A DNA stretch of 64,000 bases from Ianthella basta. Lineage: Eukaryota; Porifera; Demospongiae; Verongiida; Ianthellidae. Below are positions 34,394-47,060 of this stretch, one piece after another. How positions within the stretch are numbered: position 1 is the first letter of the stretch; each line of letters begins with the position of its first letter. Made by a program: the position numbers and the translations under genes. Location of the stretch: the NCBI GenBank assembly GCA_964019415.1, contig OZ025869.1, positions 7,769,635-7,833,634 of the forward strand. Reading direction: 5' to 3'. The notes below the pieces were generated by a model. The model saw only the letters and a program-made list of their open reading frames with translations. It was not told where the DNA came from and did not search any database.

Positions 34394-36620
34394 AAGATTT
34401 CAATGCCACTAGTGTACTCCGTACCAGAATGTGATATGTTCAGCACCAGCAGCATACTCCATCTTACTGAGATACTGTCAAGGAGTGGATAAGTCCATGC
34501 AGCTGACATCTGTAAGATACTGGATGCTTGCTTCGGGTGCATTCCATAATTATATTAAGTTTCAGGCAATATTTTCACTTCTATCACCTTCTGATAGTAC
34601 TGATCATCACAAGGAGATAACTGTGAAAGCTCATGCTCCAATCTTTATGCCAGCAAACTAGCTTGTGGAAGTGTCGTGCCAAGTCTTTATGCTTCTTCGC
34701 TGTTACTGGTGCTGCTTGTTTACCCTGCTATTTGCAGAGACACCTAATATGATCAAACTCTTCCAGCTCAGGAGTTACACCCAGAACCCTTGCAACAGCC
34801 TTACACACTGAAGACTGTAAAGCAATGTTGGCGGGGGGGTTCACTCGCCTCTTCAAGGACAGCCAACTCCACATATCTTTCTCTGGTCATTGACTGAACA
34901 CTTTTCTCTGGGTAACATCCATCTTCTTGCATGATTTCATGCTCTTTCTATGGCTGCACTGGCTGCACAGATACAGACTCTGCCTGTCTCACAGAAGTGG
35001 AGGTCTGCAGAGGAGGCAAGGTGGGAGTTGTGAAGGAACCTTCACAAGACACATTAGGTTTACTTAAGCCACTACTTGGTTCTTTAATTGCAGTCATATC
35101 TCCAATGCTGTCATAGTGCCGAACTATGTCAATTGGAAGGGGCACTTTATCAAGAGCCTCTTGCCAGCAGGCACTTGAACGCATTAGAACATCCTGTATG
35201 TCTGCATTTTGGAAATGCAAAAGCTGTGGCCCGCATCAGAGAAATCAAGATCTTCAACACCATCATGGAAATGTACACTGCCATCTGAGGTTCTGTGCCA
35301 CCAGACACCTTCACCTTGGACTAAGTAATGACTTTGAAATTTTAGAGTTTTTCACCTTCAAACTCGGAAGGGGATCGCTGGTCTTACTATTGCACTATTG
35401 CACTTTACACTGTAGCCATTTCAAAACCTCTTGCAGCAAATTCACTGGTTTGTGGTCAGTGCACTTAGCAGAAGCCTAGTATAGCCATGACCCCATTTAG
35501 TCTGGCTCCACACTCCCAAAATGGGGGCTGTGGCTGCTCAACACTAGCGAGTTGTGTGGTGTATTGACTAGAGGTTTGCGCGTAGCAATATTTAGCAGCT
35601 TGAGCAATTAAATGTAGCTTGCATAATATATTAAACTGAACATGGCACATTTGCTTGATCTCTAGTGCCAGCTAGCATTAAAAGCACATAATCCTGGTGG
35701 ACAGGAGAGTGTTCACCAGTAATGTGCACATACGGCTTGCATACCTTTGGAAAATCGCTGCTTGATCGAAAAGATTTTTGCAGCTCCTGGATTGTGCAAT
35801 TGCATAAATGGCTGCAGCCTTTTCTGCCTGCAAAATCGATGAAACTCTGCCCTTCTTATTCAGATACTACAGATATCAAACTAAACCTGGAAACGTTGAA
35901 TAGAAACCTCTGGACAAGGAAAGAACTCACCAGAATACGCTTACAGTGGAACGTGATTCCAGGCATACACAACGTTAAAATTTCACCGTTTAGGTTATCT
36001 GAGGAGAGGGTGTCATGATGATTTATGACATCCACGTTCACCGTAAACGTTGATCTTAACCTCTGTGTTAGCCAAAATGCTTAGGCCTAAATCAGCTGTG
36101 CATTGTTTAAATAGCCATGTCCCACATGCGTATGTATGTTTGTACTATTTGTACAATTGTATGTACAGAACCAGTTGTGCCAATATCAGTGCTGTTCCAA
36201 GCATCCCCGGTGAATCAGCCTGCAACGAGGTGATGAAATTATGGCAACAAGTGGACATGTTGCAGAAAAGTTTTGCAGAGGTTGAAAGATCAGCTGCATT
36301 CACAGCACCATGAATGAATCCTATGAGCTGGGCAGCACCAACTAGGCCCTGCTAAGTCATGACACTTAATGGACACAGCTAGACAATGGAGAACACAATG
36401 AATTACCACGAAAACAGATGCAACATAAAGTAATCCATCAAATTAAGGGGTATGCAAGTCATTGAATCAGTCTGTCAAAATGTCAGCTAGCTAAATGTGT
36501 ATATTATGTAGACTGAGCCAATTATTGCTCCTCTTCTTTCTTACTGCTTGGGTTATCTGCTTGTGCTGCATTTATATTGATGCAAACATGGTTATGAATA
36601 TACACTGCTAGTGCATTATA
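34394..36620. other. Gene-poor stretch with unrecognised, possibly coding remnants
   Basis: The minus strand at about 34780-34870 reads LKRRVNPPANIALQSSVC and continues in a conserved-looking way. Minus 34948-35220 is open for 90 codons. I recognise neither. They are probably eroded transposon exons. Confidence 0.3.
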
Positions 36621-36624
36621 TACC

Positions 36625-36813
36625 TGGTCAAGAGGAATTTCAAAAAAGGGCATCGTTAAAGTCTTGCATTCTTTAAGTTGGATGCAACCTGCTCAAATCT
36701 CTGAAAATTTGCATGCAGGGTGGCCAATGTCCTACAGGGCTTTGTCCCTCGAGTGTCCCGGGGAACTGCCAGTTCTTGCTTTGTGATGTGACACCACAAA
36801 CAACAGTAACGAC
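36625..36813 (-). pseudogene. Transposon-type coding exon remnant
   Basis: Minus strand: CCLWCHITKQELAVPRDTRG, then CRTLATLHANFQRF and, after a frame change, FFEIPLDQ before a GT donor. The Cys-containing CLWC...RTL..L...IPLDQ pattern recurs in repetitive invertebrate genes of unknown function. I infer a transposon-derived exon and cannot name the family. Confidence 0.4.
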
Positions 36814-37071
36814 CTGAATACAAGAACAAAGACGAAATTAGTGGTCTAGTGCATGATTGCACTTGTAATTTTAGTTTGTAAATAGCACAAAACAGTGCCC
36901 CTTGCTTTGCTTATTTCTTACCACTATGACTGGAGATGCCAAAGAAACGGCACAGGAACTCATAATCTCCAAATAGAAACACACGTATAACCTTTTGCCT
37001 GCTAAAGTTGTGATCTCCAAATTAGTAATGATGTATTATTTTAGCTATTTACATGTTTTTCTGCATTTCAT

Positions 37072-38040
37072 ATGCAGAGTGATACTTACTGCCACACTAC
37101 AGATGAAAGGGATTCCACTTGTGCCTTGTAGTGGTCCAGAGCTATGTGCATGTTTGTGCTAGTATCCCCTGCTCTGAAGTAGCAGAACATGCGTGTGCTT
37201 CTGGCAGAGTTGGGCTTCTTTGTATTGGCAATCTATTGTATTAGAGATATAGTAATCAGAGTGATTATATGATGAATAGGAGTAGTAGCAGCAAGTAGAA
37301 CTAGCAAGTATCACGCAAGTAAACATACCTTCCTCATGCACCTCCTCCACTTTCCTAACACAGCAAAAAACAAGTGGGTTGATGGCAGGCAAGTAGCAAT
37401 CTCTGCATGTAATCACGAACCTGCTTGAGCAACAGTGCACTAGAAAGAGCAAGTATCAGGCAACAACTTTTATGACATTGACTTTATATTCACATGAAGT
37501 AACGTACCTTTGCTATGTGGCACAAAGCAATGAGTTCCGCTGCCTTGCCCTTCCCGCTCCTTAGCTTAGGAGGAGTCTCTGAAAGGAGAGTGCATATAAA
37601 CAGAATAAATTCTCCTAACATCAGCTAGAGTTCCATGCCTATTCTATCTTAATACTACCAGATTAGGGCTTCTCTGTATTGGCAATCTATTGTATTAGAG
37701 ATGTAGTAAGCAGAGTGATTGTATGAATTGAGACTGTGAAAGTATACAAAACCGTGCATCTTGCTTTGCTTATTCTTACTAGTGTATGTACATATGTACG
37801 TGTATGTATTTTGTACTAGTGTATACACTAGTGTGCTAGTGTATATTTTGTACCTGAAAGGACATCTTGAATGAGCCTCCACCCTTGTCACCGCCAAGCT
37901 TGTGCCATGTTAACGTTTGGGTACTAATATAGGTAGTAGTAAGTAGATAGGTTGATGATAATATAGATAGTATTAGATAGCTAATGAATATATTCTGTAT
38001 AATGTCTTATCTGAGCTTGTCTTATCTCCTACATGTGAAG

Positions 38041-38079
<39 letters not shown>

Positions 38080-38170
38080 TATATTATACTTATTGTAGGG
38101 GTCCTATTTCTACCTGTGCAGCTCAGCCAAGGAGGACATCACACATGATGCAAGATCCGGAAGGCTTCAC
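37072..38170 (+). repeat. First copy of a large local duplication (partner 39715-41672)
   Basis: 37072-37260 and 37662-38080 match 39715-40296, and 38081-38160 matches 41588-41672. The first copy has about 400 bp (37260-37660) absent from the second; the second has about 1.29 kb (40297-41587) absent from the first. Both end in a (TA)n tract. Confidence 0.85.
37415..37564. repeat. Satellite fragment plus ~100 bp dispersed segment
   Basis: A diverged 82 bp satellite end (aacctgcttgagcaacagtg) is followed by about 125 bp that recurs at 46650-46797. On the minus strand the shared part reads KAAELIALCHIAK before a GTACGT donor, so both copies may derive from one transposon exon. Confidence 0.65.
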
Positions 38171-38757
38171 CACTGGCATGGTGGAAGGACAATGCAAGCA
38201 GGTTTCCGTATTTGTCTCAAGTAGCCCATTCAATACTTAACATACCTGCTACATCCACACCATCTGAGCGGGTATTTTCAGCTGCTGGGCTGATTGTGTC
38301 GCCCATGAGAGCTTGCCTGAAGCCGAAAAACGTTGATGCTTTGGTCTTTTTAAACAAGAACTTCAAGCACTTGTAGCTTGTAAGACTATAACTGTGGTTT
38401 TTGCTTCTTATTATAACCATTCTTGCTGTACACCTATTAATGTTGTTGCACAAACATATGCTACGTTTACAATGACCCCCGTTCGGTTAGTACCGAAGTA
38501 CGCTGGGATCCGGTAGCTTTAGCAGGTCCCAGCGTGCTTGGTTTGGGCCCGTTTACATAGGCTCTTTGGAAGCGAACCACAACGTTTACACAAGGTGACA
38601 TCAAAGGTATGAGCCAGACAAAGAGCTGACACAGCAACCGCAATGTTTGCATAAGACATGGCCAATACAGGAAGTCATCCATTTCCGAATATCCGAATAT
38701 TCGTTGCTGATTTGGAACAAATATTCGAAGCCACATTTTAGCATTCGTCCCAGGCTT
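38130..38757 (+). mobile_element. hAT transposon 3' part with C-terminal dimerisation domain
   Basis: From 38161 to the stop at 38371-38373 the plus strand encodes an uninterrupted hAT dimerisation domain: SPLAWWKDNASRFPYLS, then IPATSTPSERVFSAAG and NVDALVFLNKN. After the stop, AT-rich cgaatatt sequence leads to a terminus, cattcgtcccaggctta, at 38757. The rest of the transposase is absent upstream, where the local duplication begins. Confidence 0.85.
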
Positions 38758-39070
38758 AGTACTCACTGAATTGATCAACGTCAGCATCTGTCATTGGGCA
38801 TGCCCTGCTGTACATGTGGCACCTGGAAAAGAGTGTGAACAGCTTGTGGAATGTGTAGCACACTTGTCTGGCTTCCACCTGCAAATGCCCTTTTCTTTCT
38901 GCCAGACTCAGGACGGCAGATGTCACCCTTTCAATCTTGTTAGGCTGCGAACGTGCAGGCTGTCTCCAATGTTTGACATATCCTATTCCACTACAACAGC
39001 CAATCCCATTCCAAGCAAATCTAAGAAAAACATTGTAGGTTGACAGTACGTGCATGCTTGGTACAATCAA
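38756..39070 (-). pseudogene. Transposon-type open frame, family unknown
   Basis: A 104-codon open frame on the minus strand includes FHKLFTLFSRCHMYSRACPM and a Lys/Arg-rich stretch before it. It resembles the C-terminal part of repetitive invertebrate proteins that also carry the CLWC motif seen at 36625-36813. Function not assigned. Confidence 0.35.
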
Positions 39071-39660
39071 TACATGTTACACTCACTGCACATTTCCAAG
39101 TCTGCCCCTAGCCATCTAGACGTCCGATTCTTGTCATTATCGAATCATCAGGTTCCTAGTGAAGAGAGGAAAGACTCAGTGGTTAAATTCTCATGAGGGG
39201 TGGTTTCAACCCCACCAAACCTCCTGGCTGCTACTCTTCTCTAAAACATTTGAAGAAACCTACCACCTACCTTGTCTTCAAAGTTGACCTAGGTTGCTCC
39301 CGGACAATGCTGGGGAGTACCGCTCGGACGACCTGGAGAGAAGGTGCTCCCTCTCGGGCGACCTAGAGAGAAGGAAGGGGCATGGTGGAAGTGAATGCTC
39401 TTTCTCTCTCCCTCTCCCTCTCGCTGTGTGTGTATGTGTGTGTGTACGTGACGTCACCGTAACCCTACAGTGCGCACAACCCCACAGCAGCCGCATGCAA
39501 AGACTAGTGGGGTTTGCAAGAATGAAAAATACCTTCAGCTCCTCCATCTTCTCATCCACCTCCTCCTCCTCTTCCTCCCTCCTAACAGGGCGAAAGACAA
39601 GTGCACTTGATGGCAGGCTACTAACAAATGCAGATCAGGAGGCTACACTCTGTTATAGAC
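38957..39660 (+). repeat. ~700 bp duplication, copy 1 (partner 45158-45915)
   Basis: Shares long stretches with 45158-45915 (for example catgcttggtacaatcaata and gggtttgcaa). On the minus strand both copies encode DEKMEELK before a GT donor, with a Glu-rich run just upstream. This suggests a multi-copy transposon exon. Confidence 0.85.
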
Positions 39661-39714
39661 TGCTGCTAAGTTGAAGAAGAGTTGGATAGCATCACACTGT
39701 GAGGGAAATACATA

Positions 39715-40252
39715 GTATTTATATGCAGAGTGATACTGCCACACTACAGATAAAAGGGATTCCACTTGTAGTGGTCCAGAGCTATGTGCATGTTTGTGCT
39801 AGTATCCCCTGCTCTGAACTAGCAAAACACACGTGTGCTTCTGGCAGAGTTGGGCTACTCTGTATTGGCAATCTATTGTATTAGAGATATAGTAAGCAGA
39901 GTGATTATATGAATTGAGACTGTGGAAGTATACAAAACGGTGCATCTTGCTTTGCTTATTCTTACTAGTGTATGTACATATGTACGTGTATGTATTTTGT
40001 ACTAGTGTAGACACCAGTGTGCTAGTGTATATTTTGTATCTGAAAAGACATCTTGAATGAGCCTCCACCCTTGTCACCGCCAAGCTTCAGCCAAATTTCC
40101 TGAGCAGGAATTCTGTTGTGCCATGTTAACGCTTGGGTACTAATATAGGCAGTAGTAAGTAGATAGATAATAACAGATAGTATTAAGTAGCTAATGAACA
40201 TATTCTGTATAATGTGTTATCTTAGCTTGTCTTATCTCCTACATGTGAAGCG

Positions 40253-40296
<44 letters not shown>
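39715..40296 (+). repeat. Second copy of the 37-38 kb duplication, left part
   Basis: Matches 37072-37260 joined to 37662-38080, ending in (TA)n at about 40254-40296. The partner sequence resumes only at 41588. Confidence 0.85.
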
Positions 40297-40298
<2 letters not shown>

Positions 40299-41032
40299 TA
40301 TGGTGATTGCGCAACCATAGGAACTTAAGTATTGGCAGGAGGTCCCATATATGTGATATGGACCTCTTCACACGTCCAATATTCACGATATTGGACCTCT
40401 TCACTGATCATTAGCTACCAGGGTTGCAGTGAATTTGAGCATTAGTCCATTGATGACTATATCAAATTGTACTACAATCAGTGCTGCGGAGGATCTGGAT
40501 GCTCCATGAAAGAAGCCGTAACCTCAGAAAATTGCCGCACGAAGGATAGTCAGTTGGACAAGATAACAAATGTGTAAAGGGACATCTAGACACTGAGCAC
40601 TGTGTCCGGCTCTGTTGTGCGAAACAATGGCGTGGAATATGTGCAGATGCTGTCCGTTGAGTGACTTCTTCAGATGACGAGGAATAAAGTCCAGCTGGAC
40701 ATCGTCGAAAGCTCCCAATTTCCCTTCTACTTCTGTTTCCATATAGAGTAAGGTTTTCCTCCGAAAGGAAGCGTTTTCCAAACCCACCGTGCAGCACCCT
40801 GCCACAGCTCACAACCAAAACTGCTGACTGCATTATTTTGAATTCTGTTCCTTGTCATCTCATTGGTCAACGTGCTGTAAAGGGCGCACAGTATTCTCAT
40901 TGCTCAGCCCGTAGCCTGTTGTGACACGAAGGCATCTACTGAATGCAAATGGTGTCTCAGGAGAGGTCTTATCTCGATATTGTTGTGGAAGGTTCGTTTC
41001 TGTTGTGCACTCACCATACAATATAGTATATT

Positions 41033-41145
41033 TAGTACGGTAGGTCGGTCCATAGCCTCTATATACGACCTTGGCGCTGCGCGCCTCTGTAAATATGTAA
41101 GTGCCTCGGTCGTATATATTGGCTCTGGACCTCCCTACCGTACTA
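41033..41145. repeat. Foldback inverted repeat, 38 bp arms
   Basis: Arms 41033-41070 and 41108-41145 pair along most of their length (word TATATACGACC and its complement). The 37-base loop holds GGCGCTGCGCG followed by CCTCTGTAA, like the foldback at 1514-1574. It abuts the MITE at 41157. Confidence 0.8.
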
Positions 41146-41156
41146 TACATATTACA

Positions 41157-41582
41157 TGTGAGCGGATTTGAGAAAGGGGACCACTTCGCGCTATGTATAA
41201 AGTGTGAGTACGAGCAAAAACACGCAAACAAGTCGTGTTTCCAGTAATGTCAGATTACTGCATCATACGTACCCGTGGTATAGTCCCAACATCCTGGCAA
41301 AGTTTGAAAACTCTAGTCCTTTCCTGAGCTTCAAATCTGGAAAAATAGTTACACCGTCGCCATCTTTACAAATATAATTACAGAAAGGTTACGGGCCGTT
41401 TTCTCATAATTGCACCGTGCGTATTTTCCTACTTTGAGCGAGCATATCTTGGGAACAGGAGCAGCTATTGAAGCGCAACAAAGCGCAACAGAGAGCCCAT
41501 CAACTGTGCTGCTGTGAATTAGTACCACTAACTCAAAATCGACCTTTAGCGCAAAGTGGTCCCTTTCTCAGATCCGCTCACA
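41157..41582. mobile_element. 426 bp MITE with 35-36 bp TIRs
   Basis: The left end TGTGAGCGGATTTGAG (41157-41192) and right end (41548-41582) are inverted copies with three differences. There is no coding capacity. A diverged half-copy lies at 55448-55625. It sits inside the 1.29 kb that was added to the second copy of the 37-41 kb duplication. Confidence 0.8.
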
Positions 41583-41587
41583 TATAT

Positions 41588-43194
41588 GTAACTATATTAT
41601 ATTTATTGTAAGGGTCTTATTTCTACCTGTGCAGCTCAGTCAAGAAGGACATCACACGATGCAAGATCCGGTCACACACAAGGAGCAGCTTGGATTTCCT
41701 CTCCATCCTTCACCGGGAATGTGAAAGGCATCATCTCTCCTTCAATTTTCACTCGCCCACTGCCCAGCAGTCATCCTCATTGCCTTCTCACTTGCTAGTT
41801 TCAGTCCCCACTGTGACAGCCACCTAAGCAATTGGAAGGACCTTACTTCAGTTAAGGCATGTGTTTGTCTATGCCTTGCGTACTATTTGCTTACCGCTGA
41901 ATGTGACATAATTTGTGCCAGGGTATAGCCAGAGTGGCTTTCATGGCTATGCACCCCTCAGCTGAGACACTGCTACAGCCCAATAGGCCTGCTTGATTTA
42001 ATGCAAGCTCCCTCTTTTTCTTAGGACTTTGCCGCAGTTCTGTGGCAAGCTGGGTTGCTCTAGACTGGGCACTTGCACCTGCTGTGGCTGTCCTGATCCC
42101 ACTCAGTAAACGAGCCCGATCATGTACTGTGCGAGTGCAGACTTTCTCACTTAGCACTCTAGGCTGCACGATTCAAAGCACAGTGGCTGGATATGGTATA
42201 TAGTCGAAGACAGAATGTACTGTAATACTTTGGCTATAAGCTGACTAGGGTAATTCCGTCACTCGGGGAAGGAAAGGAGGGGAAGGAAGTAGGAGAGAGA
42301 GCAGGAAACCCAGCAGAATACGAAGGTAACAATGACAACTACCAACGACTAGAAAACAGATAGTCAACGTGTGATCAAGTGAGAATAGACCCAGCGTATG
42401 CAATGGTTGCTTGGATACGAGACTAGGCATTCGATTGGTTATTACATCAAGCATCGCCTAAGTACCTTCGGCTCCTCGCCCTAGCAATGGGTATGCACTG
42501 GAGGCCTTTTGGGTAGAACTGGTGGCCTGATAATTGTTTTTGTGCTCTGTTGTGCAAGCAGGTTCAGTTACACCCTGAATAACCCCTTAACGATGTGCAG
42601 ATCATAGTGGTGCGATCTGATAGCGCAGAGAATCAAGATTAGAAAGAAAGTGGAAGCTTTAAGTGAAATGCAATACACAACTAGGCAAAGTTTGACTATT
42701 TTATGTCTTTTTGAAGATTCCGTCATGGCTGGTGTGTCCTCCTGGATTCTTATCACAAAGGTAGGACAGTTAAAAACTTTTCACTTTTTTGACAGCTGCA
42801 ATATTGGCTTTAAGCGAGAGTATAAAGCTCTCATCTTAACGAGCGGAACTAGCAAGGTGTCAATAACCCTCTTCAGATCATTTCCTAAGTTTGTGAACAA
42901 TTCCATACAATTAGCTTTAGGCTTAGTTGTTTATACAATTGCTTCACTAGAGAACCGCAAAGCACTTGCTCCTTTTAATGAACTAGAAGATCTTTTCTAA
43001 CTATTGCTGTATTTTTCTTATTTCTTACTACTTGTATCATTTTTTTTGATGTGGCCTTGACGTAGCAACGTGTGATCACATGAGAATTGGCCCAGCATGT
43101 ATACATAGCGCAACAATTCCATTTATATTCGGTGGCCTATGCTCAAAGATGGCAGCATAGGGATCCATCCTATCATCATCTCTGGTTGTATCTA
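41588..43194. other. Gene-free stretch
   Basis: 41588-41672 is the tail of the local duplication. A plus-strand frame at 42650-43000 is open for 116 codons, but I recognise no family and its composition is ordinary. I see no other feature. Confidence 0.35.
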
Positions 43195-43565
43195 ACCACA
43201 CTGAACCTGCATGACCAACAGAGAACTACAATAGCAAGTCTCAGGCCACAAGCGCTCAAGAGTTGAGTAGGGTCGAACCACACTGAACTTAAGCAAGCGT
43301 GTAGCCTGATACACGCTCTTGTTGTGCTCTGTTACTCAAGCAGGTTTGGTAGGGCCAAATCATACCGAACTCATGTGAGCTTGTAGCCTGATACTTGCTC
43401 TTGGTGTGGTCTGTTGCTGAAGCAGGTTCAGTAGAGTCAACCACACCGAACATATGCTAGCTTGTGGCTTGATACTTGCTATTGTAGTTCTCTGCTGCTG
43501 AAGCAAGTTCAGTAGGGTAGTAGAACCACACCGAACTCATGCGAGCTTGTGGTCTGATACTTTCT
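43195..43565. repeat. Diverged 82 bp satellite relatives, 4-5 units
   Basis: The words ccacaccgaac, gcgagcttgtgg and ctctgttgctcaagcagg recur with an approximate 82 bp period and many substitutions. These are older than the main array. Confidence 0.8.
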
Positions 43566-45157
43566 CTTGCTGTGCTCTGCGACCATTGAACTGCTCACAC
43601 ATGGAGTGACACAGTAACAAGGATGGAGGACACACAGAGAGAGAACAGAACGGTTGGTCACCTGCCGAAAGATGGGACATCTCAACAGGTTGTTGAACAA
43701 AGATGAGACAATGACCATTGAAATGTTCACACACGCAGTGACAAAAAACAAAGATGGAATACTGACACAGAAAGTACAGTAAGCTTGAAGATAAGACATT
43801 GTGACAGGTTGAAACAGGAATCAAGCATGCGGTGGCACCACAAAGTATGTATAATGCGTTCTAGAGATATCATACCAGCACATTAAACAACCTGAAATGT
43901 GTATCAAACTAAATTTAGGCTCAACAGATAGCTAGCTAGCTACCTTTGACTAGCCTATTTGGCTGTAGCAAGATAAATACGCAATATAGCAAATGTCCTC
44001 TTGGAAACAAGTTACCTCCATATTATGCTGTGTCTTCCTGCTCCTCAGCCTCCTCCCCCCCCCCCCCCTCATTCTCTTCCTCTTAACACAGCAAAAAAAA
44101 CAAGTGGGTTGATGGCAGGCTAGTAGCAATCTCTGCATGTAATCATGTAGAGCATGTAATCTCCGAGTTGGTAGTGACTTTTGCATCATCTATGAAATGG
44201 ACATGGCATAGTCTCTTAGTGTCTGCTGATATCCGTCGGTTCAGGGGAGAAGTCTGCTTCGAGCTGAAGCGTCACTTACAATCCTCTATTTTCTTTTCAC
44301 ATGATTACACACAGTGACCTATCCTGAGGTATTCGAGCGAACTGTGAGAGCAAGTAACATACAATGATTTCTCATGAGTTTGGCTTGATTCAACTATAGC
44401 GAGCCTGCTTGAAACACCTAGCACTTAAGCAAGCAACATACAATGTATTCTCATGAGTTCGGAGTGGTATCATTAGAGAGAGCAAGTGACATACGATAAT
44501 TTCTCATGAGTTCTATGTGAATCAAGAACTCTGAACCTGCTTGGAACAACAGAACACTAGATAGAGCAAGTATCAGGCTACAACTTTGTATGAGCAGTAT
44601 GATCAAGGACCATAAGATGATCTCATGAAGATTATCTCATGAAGTTACTCCATATTCTGCTGTATCTCCTCCTGATCCTCAGCCTCCTTCTCTTCCTCCT
44701 AACACGGCAAAAAACAAGTGGGTTGATGGCAGGCAAGTAGCAATCTCTGCATGTAATGTAAAAGTATCAGGCCAAAAGCTCGCTTGAGTTCGGTGTAACC
44801 ATAAACACAAACTGACTATAAATTGCTTGACTGAAGGATATAAAGTTTGGTAACATAAATATGTAACAATAAAAGCTTAGTGTCGTTGGCAGTTTACTAT
44901 CTACCAGGCAGTGAACTTTGGTCACTAAAAAGATTAAGAAGAATACTGGAACCTATAGTAGCCTAAGTGCATGCAGTGGTAGCAACGAACAAGCAACAAC
45001 TGGACACACTCGTCTCTAATGACTAACGCTACACACACTACAAGCAGACTACAGACAATTCAGTCCATAAAATATGACAGTAAAAAGAATGCTTACTTGG
45101 TAGTGTCTGGTAGAGCTTCTGCAATAGGAAACTCCACTTCTTGGCTTGGATGTTGCT

Positions 45158-45915
45158 GTCTCCAATGTTTGACATACCCTATTCCACTAGAACAGCCAAT
45201 CCATTCCAAGCAAATCTAAGAAAAACATTGTAGGTTGACAGTACGTGCATGCTTGGTACAATCAATACATGTTACACTCACTGGACATTTCAAAGTCTGC
45301 CCCTTGCCATCTAGACGTCCGATTTTTGTCATTATCGAATCGTCAGGTTCCTAGTGAAACGAGGAAAGACTTGGTGGTTAAATTCTCATGAGGGTGGTTT
45401 CAACCCCACCAAACCTCCTGGCTGCTACTCTTTTACTAAAACATTTGAAGAAACCTACCACCTTCCTTGTCTTCAAAGTTGACCTAGGTTGCTCCCGGAC
45501 AATGCCGGGGAGTAACTCACGGACAATGCTGGGGAGTACCGCTCGGACGACCTCCTGGAGATAAGATGCTCCCTCTCAGGTGACCTGGAGAGAAGGAAGG
45601 GGCATGGTGGAAGTGGATGCTCTCTCTCTCCCTCTCCCTCTCTCTGAGTGTGCGCGTCTGTGTGTGTGTACGTGACGTCACCGTAACCCTACAGTGCGCA
45701 CAATCCCACAGCAGCCGCATGCAAAGACTAGTGGGGTTTGCAAAAATGAAAAATACCTTCAGCTCCTCCATCTTCTCATCCACCTCCTCCTGAATTACTT
45801 CCTCTACAATGTCCAACTCTACCTCCTCCTCCTCTTTCTCCTAACACGACGAAAAACAAGTGCACTTGATGGCAGGCTAGTAGCACTCTCTGCATGTAAT
45901 CATGTTTAGCATGTA
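45158..45915 (+). repeat. ~700 bp duplication, copy 2
   Basis: Partner of 38957-39660. It extends on the right with taacacgacgaaaaacaagtg, a word that also occurs in similar form at 37355, 44088 and 44700 (tggcaggcta/agtagcaatctctgcatgtaat), so the exon-like tail is present at least five times in the window. Confidence 0.85.
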
Positions 45916-46019
45916 ATCTCCGAGTAGGTAGTGACTTGCAACATCGTAAAGTACCTTTGCCTAAACAAGCCTCCATTTTCTTTTCACGTGATTACAGTGA
46001 TGTATCCTGAGGTATTCGA

Positions 46020-46700
46020 GTGAACTGTGAGAGCAAGTAACATACAATGATTTCTCATGAGTTCTACGTGCTTCAACCACTCTGAACCTGCTTGAACAAC
46101 AGAGCACTAGAATGAACAAGAATCAGGCGACAACATTGCATAAGTTGGGAGTGGTTCAACTATACTGAACCTGCTAGAAACACCTAGCACTTGAGAGAGC
46201 AAGTAACATATGATGCGTTCGGCATGGCTCAACCACTCCAAACTTGTTGAAACACCTAGCACTGATGACAGCAAATAACATACGATGATTTCTCATGAGT
46301 TTGGCGTGGTCCAACCACTTGCTCTTGTAGTGATCTGTTGCTCAAGCAGGTTCAGTAGGGTCGAACCACACCGAACCTGCTTGAGCAACAGAGCACAACA
46401 TGAGCAAGTATCAGGCCATACGCTCTCAAGTTTGGTAGGTTCATGCGAGCTTGTGGCCTAATACTTGTTCTTATTTTGCTCTGTTGCTCAAGCAGGTTCG
46501 GTAGCATCGAACCACAGTAAAGACCTGCAATAGAGCACAACAAGAACAAGTATCAGGCCATACGTTGTCATGGGTTCGACTTATAATAGCCTCCCATTTA
46601 TAGCAAGTATCAGGCCACAAGCTCGTATGAGTTCGGTGTGGTTCGACGATACCGAACCTGTTGAGCACCAGAGCACTACAAGAGCAAGTATCAGGCGCCA
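46020..46700. repeat. Scattered 82 bp satellite relatives in both orientations
   Basis: Repeated gaacctgcttgagcaacagag and its complement, with caagtatcaggcc words, in mixed orientation. At 46340-46400 two units meet head to head, giving an inverted repeat. Confidence 0.75.
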
Positions 46701-46799
46701 ACTTTTATGACATTGACTTTATATTCACATTAAGTTGCGTACCTTTGCCATGCGGCACAAAGCAATGAGTTCCGCTGCCTTGCCCTTCCTGCTTCTTAG

Positions 46800-47060
46800 A
46801 GGATGTGGAAGATGCTTCAGAGGTTCACTTTTCATTGGGTGACATCTTGGCCTTTGTCACAGGGTCATTGGCTATCCCACCAATGGGATTCTCACCCACA
46901 CCAGCGCTGGGATTTACATTGGAGGAGTGCCTTCCTTGTGCCTCAACCTGTGGAAATAGGCTCACGATTTTACATGATGTCTCAATGATGAACTATGCTA
47001 CCTTCAAGGATGCCTTCCTCTTATCTATCCAAGGATGTCGGGTTTGGCAAAGTCTAGACA
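46800..47060 (+). pseudogene. HECT ubiquitin-ligase C-lobe fragment
   Basis: Plus strand: GDILAFVTGSLAIPPMGFS, then LPCASTCGNRLTI and YATFKDAFLLSIQG. This is the end of a HECT domain, with the catalytic Cys in the ASTC motif. Near the end the frame slips (CRVWQSL in place of the usual GFG). An AG acceptor (tgcttcttag) lies just upstream at 46798. The larger N-lobe is absent, so this is a single exon or a relic of a duplicated or transposon-carried HECT gene. Confidence 0.6.
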
